Shown here: positions 18,415-25,422 of the stretch, piece by piece
How positions within the stretch are numbered: position 1 is the first letter of the stretch
Layout of the letters: every line of letters begins with the position of its first letter
Source: an uncultured Lachnospiraceae bacterium
Lineage (GTDB): Bacteria > Bacillota > Clostridia > Lachnospirales > Lachnospiraceae
Direction: 5' to 3'
DNA length: 56,926 nt
NCBI GenBank assembly: GCA_947624875.1
Contig: CANQMA010000008.1
Location: 1 to 56,926, forward strand
The notes under the pieces: model-generated
What the model was told of the DNA's origin: nothing
Seen by the model: the letters and a program-made list of their open reading frames with translations, nothing else
Database searches by the model: none
Made by a program: the position numbers and the translations under genes

Positions 18415-20107
18415 AACAAATAATATCGCCAATTCCATGGAACCGGAACCGAAAAGTCTTGCAGAAATTTTTGCAGGTTTTTTCAATGGATTTCGAAGAC
18501 TCTGGTGGGTTGCCGTAGTCCTGGCAATCGTTGCGGGATTTTTAGGATATTTGAAATATAAGAAGAGTTATATTCCATTATACGAATCGAAAGCGACTTT
18601 TTCTATTACGGCAGCGGAATATAACGGGCAGAATGATGAATCGTATACCAATAACACCCTGTTGGCGTCGGCATTGAGCGTCAGTTTTAATTACCTAATC
18701 AACAATGAAGTTTTTTATGAAATTATTGAGAAAGATATTGGCGTTGATTATATGCCAAGTACCTTGGATATTTCTGTTGTAGACGAAACAAATATTTTAA
18801 GTATTGTCTCCACCGGAAAAGATGCGGAATTGAATTATAAGGTTATTGAATCCGTTATCAATAATTATTCCCGTGTTGTGGCATTCGTGCTTGGGGATAC
18901 GGAAATTACGATTCTCGAAGAGCCGACATTATCACAGGATCCCATCAATCCTTACGCGCCGGTCAGCACAATCTTTTTATATGGGTTGGTCGGTTTGCTG
19001 TTTGGATTGGTTCCGAGTGTTATTTATGCGTTTTTTATCAAGACAATAAAATCGAAGAAAGATGTTGAAAAATATTTGAGTATTCCATGTTTTGGCACGT
19101 TGCCTGCCGTAAATCCCGGCAAAAAAGACAAGGTGTGCTCTATTATCAATAAGAATGTAGGATTCCGGTATTTGGAAGCGATGCGTTCAAGTGTTTCCCG
19201 GTGCGAGCGGATATTAAAACAAAAAAATTATAAGGTGATATTGATTACAAGCACAAAAGAGGGAGAAGGAAAAAGTACATTCGCGATGAATCTGGCGTAT
19301 TCTTTATCTAAAAACCAAAGTCATGTCATGCTGATTGATGGGGATTTACGAAAACCGTCGCTGCGCGCAATGACGGGAGCAGAGATGGCTGATTATTCCA
19401 TGGAGCAGTTATTAGATAAAAAAATAAAGAACAGTGAAGCGATTGTCAATCTTCCGGAAACCAGAGTTCTCCTGCTTGCGCCGAATATTCCGTCAAAAAA
19501 TTCCATTCTGTGCCTGAATTCTCACGAAATGGAACATTTTATCGAAGAATCAAAAGAAGTAGTAGATTATATTATCATTGACGCCCCGCATTGTGGCGAT
19601 ACTTCGGATGCAGCCGTGTTGGCGAAATATAGTGATGGCATCATTTATGTTGTGAAAGAGGATGATGTACATGTTCATAAAATTCTCAATACGATTCAGG
19701 AATTTTCTTATACGCGTGTTCCATTGATTGGATGTATCTTAAATGCATCTGCCGGGAAGCTGAGGATTTCCTATGGATACGGTTATAGTTATGGATACGG
19801 CTATGGAAAGCATTACGGGTATGGAAAGTACGGTTATGGCAGATATGGATACGGAAAAAGCGGTTATGGTGCATACGGCTATGGCTATGGATATAGTGAA
19901 TATGGGGAAATATCCGATGAAGAATTTAGTATCAATGAAAAGAAAGTACCAAAGAAGATTGCGATGACTACCACAGAGGATGAAAAACGGGCATTAGAGC
20001 GGGAAAAGGAGTTAAAACAGGCAGAAGAACGAAAGGAAAAGGATCAACAGGAAAATCTCAAAAAAAATTCCTCAAGAAGAAACAAAAATGCCGGTAAAAA
20101 GAAATAA
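18401..20107 (+). CDS. Wzz-domain/BY-kinase fusion with tyrosine-glycine tail, second copy
   Basis: It has the same architecture as the preceding protein: a helix near residue 28, an outside loop, a second helix (IFLYGLVGLLFGLVPSV), then a kinase with EGEGKST (Lys291), VMLIDGDLRKP and DYIIIDAPHCGDTSD. Residues 458-501 form a low-complexity tail with 18 tyrosines, mostly alternating with glycine. A charged Lys/Glu-rich C terminus follows. In this family the C-terminal tyrosine cluster is the autophosphorylation site whose phosphorylation state drives assembly and disassembly of the export complex. The tail is far larger than usual clusters. The VanZ-like gene overlaps its end by 20 bases. Confidence 0.88.
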   Translation: MKMNETNNIANSMEPEPKSLAEIFAGFFNGFRRLWWVAVVLAIVAGFLGYLKYKKSYIPLYESKATFSITAAEYNGQNDESYTNNTLLASALSVSFNYLINNEVFYEIIEKDIGVDYMPSTLDISVVDETNILSIVSTGKDAELNYKVIESVINNYSRVVAFVLGDTEITILEEPTLSQDPINPYAPVSTIFLYGLVGLLFGLVPSVIYAFFIKTIKSKKDVEKYLSIPCFGTLPAVNPGKKDKVCSIINKNVGFRYLEAMRSSVSRCERILKQKNYKVILITSTKEGEGKSTFAMNLAYSLSKNQSHVMLIDGDLRKPSLRAMTGAEMADYSMEQLLDKKIKNSEAIVNLPETRVLLLAPNIPSKNSILCLNSHEMEHFIEESKEVVDYIIIDAPHCGDTSDAAVLAKYSDGIIYVVKEDDVHVHKILNTIQEFSYTRVPLIGCILNASAGKLRISYGYGYSYGYGYGKHYGYGKYGYGRYGYGKSGYGAYGYGYGYSEYGEISDEEFSINEKKVPKKIAMTTTEDEKRALEREKELKQAEERKEKDQQENLKKNSSRRNKNAGKKK

Positions 20108-20591
20108 GAGTATCAGAAATTTCATAAAGATTTTATTCATTCTGTATCTTGGTGTTCTTTTGCTGATACTGGTTTTTAAATTTCCAACCCGTATTGCAAT
20201 GGATACTATACAACAATGGTTTCAAGGGGAAAAAATCAGGCATGGACAGATTCAGTGGATTCCATTCAAAACCATTACATTTTATGCAGGTCAGGTACAT
20301 GCGCTCAACGACTGGTTTTTCAAAAATCTGTGTTGTAATATTGTGATTTTTATTCCCTATGGATTTTTGCTGCCATTGTGTTTGAAGCAGGATGGAAAAA
20401 AATTCTTAACGACTTTTGTCTCAGGAATCCTGCTTATTCTGGGGATTGAGTTCCTCCAATTTCTGTTCGGGATTGGATTATGTGATATCGACGATTTTAT
20501 TTTAAATACAATCAGCATCTTAATCGGATATGGCTGTTATAAACTTTTACGGAATATAAAAACGCGGATTTCAATCAAAGACACAGTGTGA
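20088..20591 (+). CDS. VanZ-like membrane protein
   Basis: A small VanZ-family protein of about four membrane helices (FIKILFILYLGVLLLILVF, a mid-segment NIVIFIPYGFLLPLCL, FVSGILLILGIEFLQFL and ILNTISILIGYGCYKLL). It keeps the family signature NIVIFIPYGF and the IEFLQ segment. VanZ-like proteins occur widely next to envelope genes; the founding member gives low-level teicoplanin resistance by an unclear mechanism. It overlaps the kinase gene and closes the operon. Confidence 0.85.
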   Translation: MPVKRNKSIRNFIKILFILYLGVLLLILVFKFPTRIAMDTIQQWFQGEKIRHGQIQWIPFKTITFYAGQVHALNDWFFKNLCCNIVIFIPYGFLLPLCLKQDGKKFLTTFVSGILLILGIEFLQFLFGIGLCDIDDFILNTISILIGYGCYKLLRNIKTRISIKDTV

Positions 20592-20663
20592 GTCCCGGTT
20601 AACGGACACCTCTTTTCAGATAATAGATGATAACAAAACACATCTGTGGAGGAGGAAGAGGAA

Positions 20664-20765
20664 ATGAAGGGATATCATACACAGGCAGGTTATATGGGAT
20701 ATGTCAACGGAACATATATGCTCTTTGCGAGCGAAGCAGATTATTATGAGTTTTTGCAGGATTAA
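20664..20765 (+). CDS. 33-residue small protein
   Basis: A short gene with an exceptionally strong ribosome site (GGAGGAGGAAGAGGAA) right before its ATG and a strong terminator two bases after its stop. It encodes an aromatic peptide starting MKGYHTQAGYMGYVNGTYML and ending with an acidic EADYYEFLQD. The codon pattern, signals and compact layout make it a credible gene. I have an impression of similar tiny proteins in Lachnospiraceae but no function is known to me. It may be a membrane-peripheral or regulatory microprotein. Confidence 0.65.
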   Translation: MKGYHTQAGYMGYVNGTYMLFASEADYYEFLQD

Positions 20766-20766
20766 C

Positions 20767-20798
20767 AAAATTCCGCCGGAGTGTTTCGGCGGAATTTT
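20767..20798. terminator. Terminator after the 33-residue gene
   Basis: AAAATTCCGCC and GGCGGAATTTT form an 11-bp perfect stem around a 10-base loop. A-rich and T-rich flanks make it work in both directions. Confidence 0.85.
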
Positions 20799-20846
20799 AT
20801 CAAATAGAAGAAGATTTGTCAAAAAGGGTTGAATTGAGGTAAAGAA

Positions 20847-21788
20847 ATGAAGATTCTGGTACTTGGTGGAAGTTATTTTTTAGGCAGAGTGTTTACAATG
20901 CTGGCCTCAGAAAAATATGAGATGACATTATTTAACCGCGGCACCTATTCCATGGATGATTTTTCTGTGCGGCAGCTTTTGGGTGACCGGAGCGATGCGC
21001 ATGCCCTGCAGCAGATCCGCCAGGGAGAATATGATGTGGTGGTTGATTTCTGCGCGTATGAAAGCAGGCACGTTCAAACGCTGTTTTCTGTTTTGCCGGC
21101 GAGTGTCAAACAGTATATCCTGATTAGTACGGTAGATGTATATCAGCGCGGGACGGGGAAAATACATCCGGAGGATTTTCCTTATGAATTGCGAATTTCC
21201 GAAGGTGATGCCGGAGCTTATATTCACGGAAAAATTGCTGCGGAAAAGGAATGTATCAGCCAGTGTCAAAAACGGGGAATTATGGATACCATTTTGCGCC
21301 CTGCTATTTTATATGGGCCGTATAATTATGCGCCGAGAGAATCTTTCTTTATCCGGAGTGTGGTTCAAAATCACCAATTGCCGGAGATTATGGGCACAGA
21401 TGGGAAATTTCAGTTTTTATATGTGAAAGATGCGGCGCTTGCGATTGAACAATGTCTGTTAAACCCGTCAGTCTATCATTCTGCAGTCAATTTGGCCGGG
21501 GATGAAATTTTGACATATCAAGTCTTTACGGACGCCCTGGAGCGTGCTATAAATGAAGAAGGCAGTCTGCAGTACCAAAAAATTCCGGTTTCCGTAGAAA
21601 AAGCAATGGAACTTGGAATTCCACTTCCTTTTCCGGTGTATGGGAGCGAAACGGAATTGTGTGATACAGGATTTAGCAGGATGGTTCTTGGCATTTCATA
21701 TACGCCGCTGATAGAGGGAATGCAGAAGACGTACGCGGCATTTAAAAGCGTTTATGAAAGCGTGGAAGATTCTGCGCAGAACAAATAA
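20847..21788 (+). CDS. NAD-dependent epimerase/dehydratase-like (SDR) protein
   Basis: An extended short-chain dehydrogenase/reductase with an N-terminal Rossmann loop LVLGGSYFLGRVF. It has the VVDFCAYESRHVQTL region, a serine region (ISTVDVYQ), and ILRPAILYGPYNYAPRE typical of nucleotide-sugar epimerases. The usual active-site YxxxK is less clear: the residues at the expected place read YIHGKIAAEKE, which can supply Tyr-x3-Lys. It may modify a nucleotide sugar for the polysaccharide cluster just upstream, but a terminator separates them. Substrate unknown. Confidence 0.78.
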   Translation: MKILVLGGSYFLGRVFTMLASEKYEMTLFNRGTYSMDDFSVRQLLGDRSDAHALQQIRQGEYDVVVDFCAYESRHVQTLFSVLPASVKQYILISTVDVYQRGTGKIHPEDFPYELRISEGDAGAYIHGKIAAEKECISQCQKRGIMDTILRPAILYGPYNYAPRESFFIRSVVQNHQLPEIMGTDGKFQFLYVKDAALAIEQCLLNPSVYHSAVNLAGDEILTYQVFTDALERAINEEGSLQYQKIPVSVEKAMELGIPLPFPVYGSETELCDTGFSRMVLGISYTPLIEGMQKTYAAFKSVYESVEDSAQNK

Positions 21789-21816
21789 AGATTTCTTAGG
21801 AAAGAGAGGATGGATT

Positions 21817-22977
21817 ATGCATATTACACAGGATATCAGATATGTAGGAGTCAATGACCATGACATTGATTTATTTGAAGGACAGTATATTGTACCCAAT
21901 GGAATGGCGTATAACTCCTATGTGATTTTAGATGACAAGATTGCGGTGATGGACACAGTTGACCAAAATTTTGGAAAGGAATGGTTAGAGAATCTTTCAG
22001 AGGCGTTAAATGGACGTAGGCCGGATTATCTGGTGATACAGCACATGGAACCGGACCACTCTGCCAATATTTCAAGTTTTCTGGAGGTTTATCCGGATGC
22101 TGTCATTGTGGGAAATGTCCAGACTTTTAAGATGATGGATCAATTTTACCATATTGGGGAAAAGGCGCAGAGAAAAGTGGTTGCAAATAATGAGGAGTTG
22201 AATCTGGGAACACACACGCTTCAATTTATTTTTGCTCCGATGGTACACTGGCCGGAAGTCATGGTGACTTATGACGAGAAAGATAAGGTGCTATTTTCCG
22301 CAGACGGTTTCGGCAAATTTGGAGCGCTGGATGCCGATGAAGACTGGGCATGTGAGGCGCGCCGATATTATATTGGAATTGTAGGAAAGTATGGGGTGCA
22401 GGTACAGAATCTGTTAAAGGCAGCGGCTGCACTGGATATTGAAGTTATCTGTCCGCTGCATGGACCGGTTCTGACAGAAAATCTGGAATACTATCTCGAT
22501 AAATACAACACCTGGTCTTCTTACGGAGTTGAGAGCGAAGGCGTCATGATTGCGTACACCTCTGTTTATGGCAATACCAAAGAGGCCGCATTGCTGCTTG
22601 CAAAAAAATTGGAGGATAAGGGATGCCCAAAAGTTGTTGTGGCAGATCTTGCGAGAGAGGACATGGCAGAATGTGTCGAAGACGCGTTCCGCTACGGAAC
22701 ACTGATTCTGGCGACGACGACTTACAATGGAGAAATTTTCCCATTTATGAAAACATTTATCGACCACTTAACGGAACGCAATTACCAGAAGCGGACGGTC
22801 GGTTTTATTGAAAACGGAACATGGGCGCCGACGGCAAAGCGTGTGATGGCAGGAATGCTCGAAAAGAGTAAGGAATTGACTTATCTGACCAATTCCGCAA
22901 CCATCCGTTCTGCATTAAACGAAGAATCGAAAAAAGCGATTGAGGCGATGGCTTCAGAAATCATATCATTGGGGTAA
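21817..22977 (+). CDS. fprA: Flavodiiron protein (A-type flavoprotein)
   Basis: Reduces oxygen to water (or NO to N2O) with electrons from reduced rubredoxin or NADH-linked partners, protecting anaerobes. The N-terminal metallo-beta-lactamase-like domain has the diiron ligands H76, E78, D80 (in HMEPDHS), H144, D163 and H215. The C-terminal flavodoxin domain starts at about residue 246 with AYTSVYGNTKEAA. No rubredoxin domain is fused, so the electron donor is a separate protein. I chose the ATG at 21817 because AGGAAAGAGAGGA precedes it; an in-frame ATG at 21754 lies inside the previous gene. Confidence 0.93.
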   Translation: MHITQDIRYVGVNDHDIDLFEGQYIVPNGMAYNSYVILDDKIAVMDTVDQNFGKEWLENLSEALNGRRPDYLVIQHMEPDHSANISSFLEVYPDAVIVGNVQTFKMMDQFYHIGEKAQRKVVANNEELNLGTHTLQFIFAPMVHWPEVMVTYDEKDKVLFSADGFGKFGALDADEDWACEARRYYIGIVGKYGVQVQNLLKAAAALDIEVICPLHGPVLTENLEYYLDKYNTWSSYGVESEGVMIAYTSVYGNTKEAALLLAKKLEDKGCPKVVVADLAREDMAECVEDAFRYGTLILATTTYNGEIFPFMKTFIDHLTERNYQKRTVGFIENGTWAPTAKRVMAGMLEKSKELTYLTNSATIRSALNEESKKAIEAMASEIISLG

Positions 22978-22982
22978 AAAAG

Positions 22983-23597
22983 ATGCAGAAAAAAGAATTG
23001 ATTGAAACATTGGTGACGATGGAATTTCAGGCTTTTGATAAAACCCGTAATCTCGGTGGGAGAGCGGCCTGTCAAAACGACTGGGACACTTTTTATATTA
23101 TGCGGGCAAGCCAGTACCTGACATGGGATGAAGCAATGCTTGAAAGTTATATCCGGGATTTTTATGAGGCAGAACAGGCGGGGAGAAACCTGATTACGGA
23201 AAAGTATGGACGGATGATGGAGAGCACGGTTCCGGAGGAATATGCGCAGATTAAAGACTGCTTTCCAACCTTAAGCAGCTGGCAGAAGCAGGTGATTGAA
23301 CAGATTACCGCGATACAGGTGCAGTGGATGGAAGAGTTTTCCAAAAAGTATCCAAATATTTCTTCCCGTGCCAGAAAAATCCATACCTATGAAGATGAAC
23401 CCGATGACACTTCTTATGAGACATATCTCCGTGGCGAATTGGGCACCTATTCAGAAGAAACGCTGTCAAAGTATGCTGCATTTATTGTGAAGCTGACAAA
23501 AGAACAAAAAAATCTGGCGGAAATGATTCTTCAAAACACCATAGAATTTTATGGATATTCTTCGTTTGATGAAGTAAAGGGATTGGAGTTTAACTGA
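22983..23597 (+). CDS. DUF4125 family protein
   Basis: A 204-residue helical protein of the DUF4125 family, recognised by the segment GRAACQNDWDTFYIMRASQY and by later GELGTYSEETLSKYA. The function is not established. It starts 5 bases after fprA and ends 1 base before the TPR gene, so the three are co-translated. Its tight setting between an oxygen-reducing flavoprotein and a superoxide reductase suggests a role in redox stress, but no cofactor motif is obvious beyond one conserved-looking cysteine. Confidence 0.8.
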   Translation: MQKKELIETLVTMEFQAFDKTRNLGGRAACQNDWDTFYIMRASQYLTWDEAMLESYIRDFYEAEQAGRNLITEKYGRMMESTVPEEYAQIKDCFPTLSSWQKQVIEQITAIQVQWMEEFSKKYPNISSRARKIHTYEDEPDDTSYETYLRGELGTYSEETLSKYAAFIVKLTKEQKNLAEMILQNTIEFYGYSSFDEVKGLEFN

Positions 23598-23598
23598 G

Positions 23599-24378
23599 AT
23601 GGAAAATCAGGAATTTTTTGAAACGCTCGACCGTTTTTTTGCCGAAAATCAGATTGAAGCGGCGGGCGCATATCTTGAAGACTGTCTGAGCAAAGCAAGG
23701 CAGGAAAATAATCTTTCGCTGGAAATTTCCGTACTCAACGAAATGATGGGATATTACCGCAGCACCGATCAGGAACAGAAGGGAATTTCAAGTGTGTCGG
23801 ATGGACTTGCGCTGATTGAGAAACACGGATTGGAAAAGCATCCTGCAGTTGCAGCCATGTGGATTAATATGGGAACAACGCTGTGCCATTTCAACCGTGT
23901 GGACGAGGCAGAAATCTGTTATCAGAACGCCATGGAATTTTTAAAAGAACAGCCTTCTAAAGCGTTGACGATGGCGGGATTTTACAATAATACCGCGGCG
24001 GTTTATGTCAAAACAGAGCGGTTTGAGGAAGCCAGAAGCGGATATGAAAAAGCGTTAGAACTCTTAAAATCCATGGAGGGAGAATCAGAACTTTGGGAGG
24101 ATGTGCTGTTTAACCGGATTGTGACATGGCTTAATATTCTTGTGTTAAATCAGGTAGAAATCAGTAAAACAGATTCCAAATCCAAAGAAATGACATTGAA
24201 AGAGCAGTCAGAAATTCTTTTGAAACAGATTCGGTATGCATTGCAGGACAAAGCATTTCAACAGTCATCTTCCTACCATTTTGCAGTGCATAAAGCAGCA
24301 GTATGCTTTGAAAATTTGGAAATTGAACCGGAGTGGCTTCATGAATTCAAAAAGATTGCTTTTCCGGATGAAAAATGA
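23599..24378 (+). CDS. Tetratricopeptide-repeat protein
   Basis: A soluble 259-residue all-helical protein with several TPR motifs: one around DEAEICYQNAMEFLKEQPSK, one around MAGFYNNTAAVYVKTERFEEA, and a more degenerate set before them. TPRs mediate protein-protein contacts. It begins one base after the DUF4125 stop. The pair recurs in Clostridia as far as I recall, so this is probably a partner of the DUF4125 protein. There is no enzyme motif. Confidence 0.82.
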   Translation: MENQEFFETLDRFFAENQIEAAGAYLEDCLSKARQENNLSLEISVLNEMMGYYRSTDQEQKGISSVSDGLALIEKHGLEKHPAVAAMWINMGTTLCHFNRVDEAEICYQNAMEFLKEQPSKALTMAGFYNNTAAVYVKTERFEEARSGYEKALELLKSMEGESELWEDVLFNRIVTWLNILVLNQVEISKTDSKSKEMTLKEQSEILLKQIRYALQDKAFQQSSSYHFAVHKAAVCFENLEIEPEWLHEFKKIAFPDEK

Positions 24379-24429
24379 TATTCTATGAGTACAAATTTTA
24401 TTGAAAAAATACATAGTTAGGAGGGACTT

Positions 24430-24804
24430 ATGGAGTTAAAATTTTATGTATGTGAGCATTGTGGAAATATTGTAACAAAAGTTCAGGACAATGGGGTTCC
24501 TGTAATGTGCTGTGGCCAGGCAATGACGGAGATTGTTCCGGGAACAGTGGATGCGGCAGTAGAAAAACATATTCCGGTTTTTGAGGAAAAAGACGGGATT
24601 GTAGAAGTTTCTGTTGGTGAAGTTGCGCATCCGATGATGGCGGAACATTCCATTGAATGGGTAGCTCTTTTGACGAATCAGGGATTCCAGATTAAGTATC
24701 TTACACCGGGACAGGAACCAAAAGTCAAATTTGCAGTGGTAGACGGAGAGACGGTTGAAGCAGTATATGCACACTGTAATCTGCACGGACTTTGGAAAAA
24801 ATAA
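24430..24804 (+). CDS. dfx: Desulfoferrodoxin (superoxide reductase)
   Basis: Reduces superoxide to hydrogen peroxide without making oxygen, in the cytoplasm of anaerobes. Both iron centres are visible. The N-terminal desulforedoxin-like centre has Cys8, Cys11, Cys27 and Cys28. The active centre has His47 (in EKHIP), His67 and His73 (in HPMMAEHSIEW), Cys116 and His119 (in CNLHGLWK). The lysine of EKH is retained. It sits after the TPR gene with an AGGAGGG ribosome site. The two-iron type is clear. Confidence 0.96.
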   Translation: MELKFYVCEHCGNIVTKVQDNGVPVMCCGQAMTEIVPGTVDAAVEKHIPVFEEKDGIVEVSVGEVAHPMMAEHSIEWVALLTNQGFQIKYLTPGQEPKVKFAVVDGETVEAVYAHCNLHGLWKK

Positions 24805-24828
24805 ACCGCTTTTTTGCGGAGTATTTTT
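24797..24828 (+). terminator. Weak hairpin after dfx
   Basis: AAAAATA and CCGC pair with GCGG and TATTTTT around a T-rich loop, with a 2x2 mismatch. The stem starts inside the last codons of dfx. It may give partial termination, leaving some read-through into the MarR gene. Confidence 0.4.
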
Positions 24829-24855
24829 CGATGATGAGTACACACAGAGAGAACC

Positions 24856-25284
24856 ATGAATAAAGATGAAGAAAATTTAGGTGAAGAATTGTATTCTCTT
24901 CTGGCGGAACTGCTGAACCGCCGGATGAACCGCACAGTTCAGGATAGCATCAGAGGAGAGTACGGAACGCTTCACTATCTGACTTATAAAAAAAATAAAG
25001 CAACGCCGGGCGAATTGACAAAACATCTGCATGTCGTGCCGGGACGCATGACGGATATTCTTTCCAGCCTTGAGTATAAAGGCTTGATTGAGCGGAAGAA
25101 AAGTGCGCAGGATAAAAGAAAAACAGAAGTGTGGATCACAAAGAAAGGCAGACTGGAAGCGCAGAAAAAGCGGGAGGCAATTCGCAAGGAGTATGCCGGA
25201 ATGTTTAAAATTCTTGGGAAAGACGATATTAACGAACTGCTTCGGCTGCTGAGAATTGTGTTGGCATATGACAAGGAAGAATAA
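24856..25284 (+). CDS. MarR family transcriptional regulator
   Basis: A 142-residue winged-helix repressor. The DNA-binding region reads KKNKATPGELTKHLHVVPGR followed by MTDILSSLEYKGLIERKKSA, and the wing has DKRKTEVWITKKG. MarR proteins are released from DNA by small aromatic or lipid-like ligands, or by oxidation. It ends 30 bases before a perfect palindrome that recurs over the next promoter (25314-25393), so it most likely represses the acyl-ligase gene downstream. There is no cysteine in the recognition region to suggest direct oxidation sensing. Confidence 0.87.
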   Translation: MNKDEENLGEELYSLLAELLNRRMNRTVQDSIRGEYGTLHYLTYKKNKATPGELTKHLHVVPGRMTDILSSLEYKGLIERKKSAQDKRKTEVWITKKGRLEAQKKREAIRKEYAGMFKILGKDDINELLRLLRIVLAYDKEE

Positions 25285-25313
25285 TCTTTCCGGTTGTGGT
25301 TTTCAAAAAAAGC

Positions 25314-25354
25314 AAAAAATAGATTATTTCGCGTTGCGAAATAATCTATTTTTT
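25314..25354. terminator. Perfect 19-bp stem: marR terminator and putative MarR operator 1
   Basis: The arms at 25314-25332 and 25336-25354 pair perfectly around GTT and end in six T, so as RNA this is a strong terminator for the MarR gene. As DNA its centre TTTCGCGTTGCGAAATAA is a palindrome that matches the palindrome over the next promoter. The T run is also shared with the -35 box. One element thus seems to serve as terminator and operator. Confidence 0.7.
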
Positions 25355-25381
25355 GTTATGCTCTCCATATTACTTTATAAT
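25353..25381 (+). promoter_or_regulatory. Promoter of the acyl-ligase/condensation gene
   Basis: TTGTTA (25353-25358) and a perfect TATAAT (25376-25381) are separated by exactly 17 bases. Transcription would begin near 25388, about 35 bases before the preferred start codon. Confidence 0.8.
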
Positions 25382-25393
25382 TCGCATTACGAA
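25381..25393. promoter_or_regulatory. Putative MarR operator 2
   Basis: TTCGCATTACGAA lies right after the -10 box and over the transcription start. It differs from the centre of operator 1 (TTCGCGTTGCGAA) at two symmetric positions. A repressor bound here would block initiation; sites on both sides of the promoter would allow cooperative binding. Confidence 0.65.
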
Positions 25394-25422
25394 ATAAAAG
25401 AATGAAAAGAGATGGAGGTAGT

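Noticed and set aside
19773-19967. Second frame across the tyrosine-glycine tail
   Set aside because: An out-of-frame reading of repetitive codons without a ribosome site.
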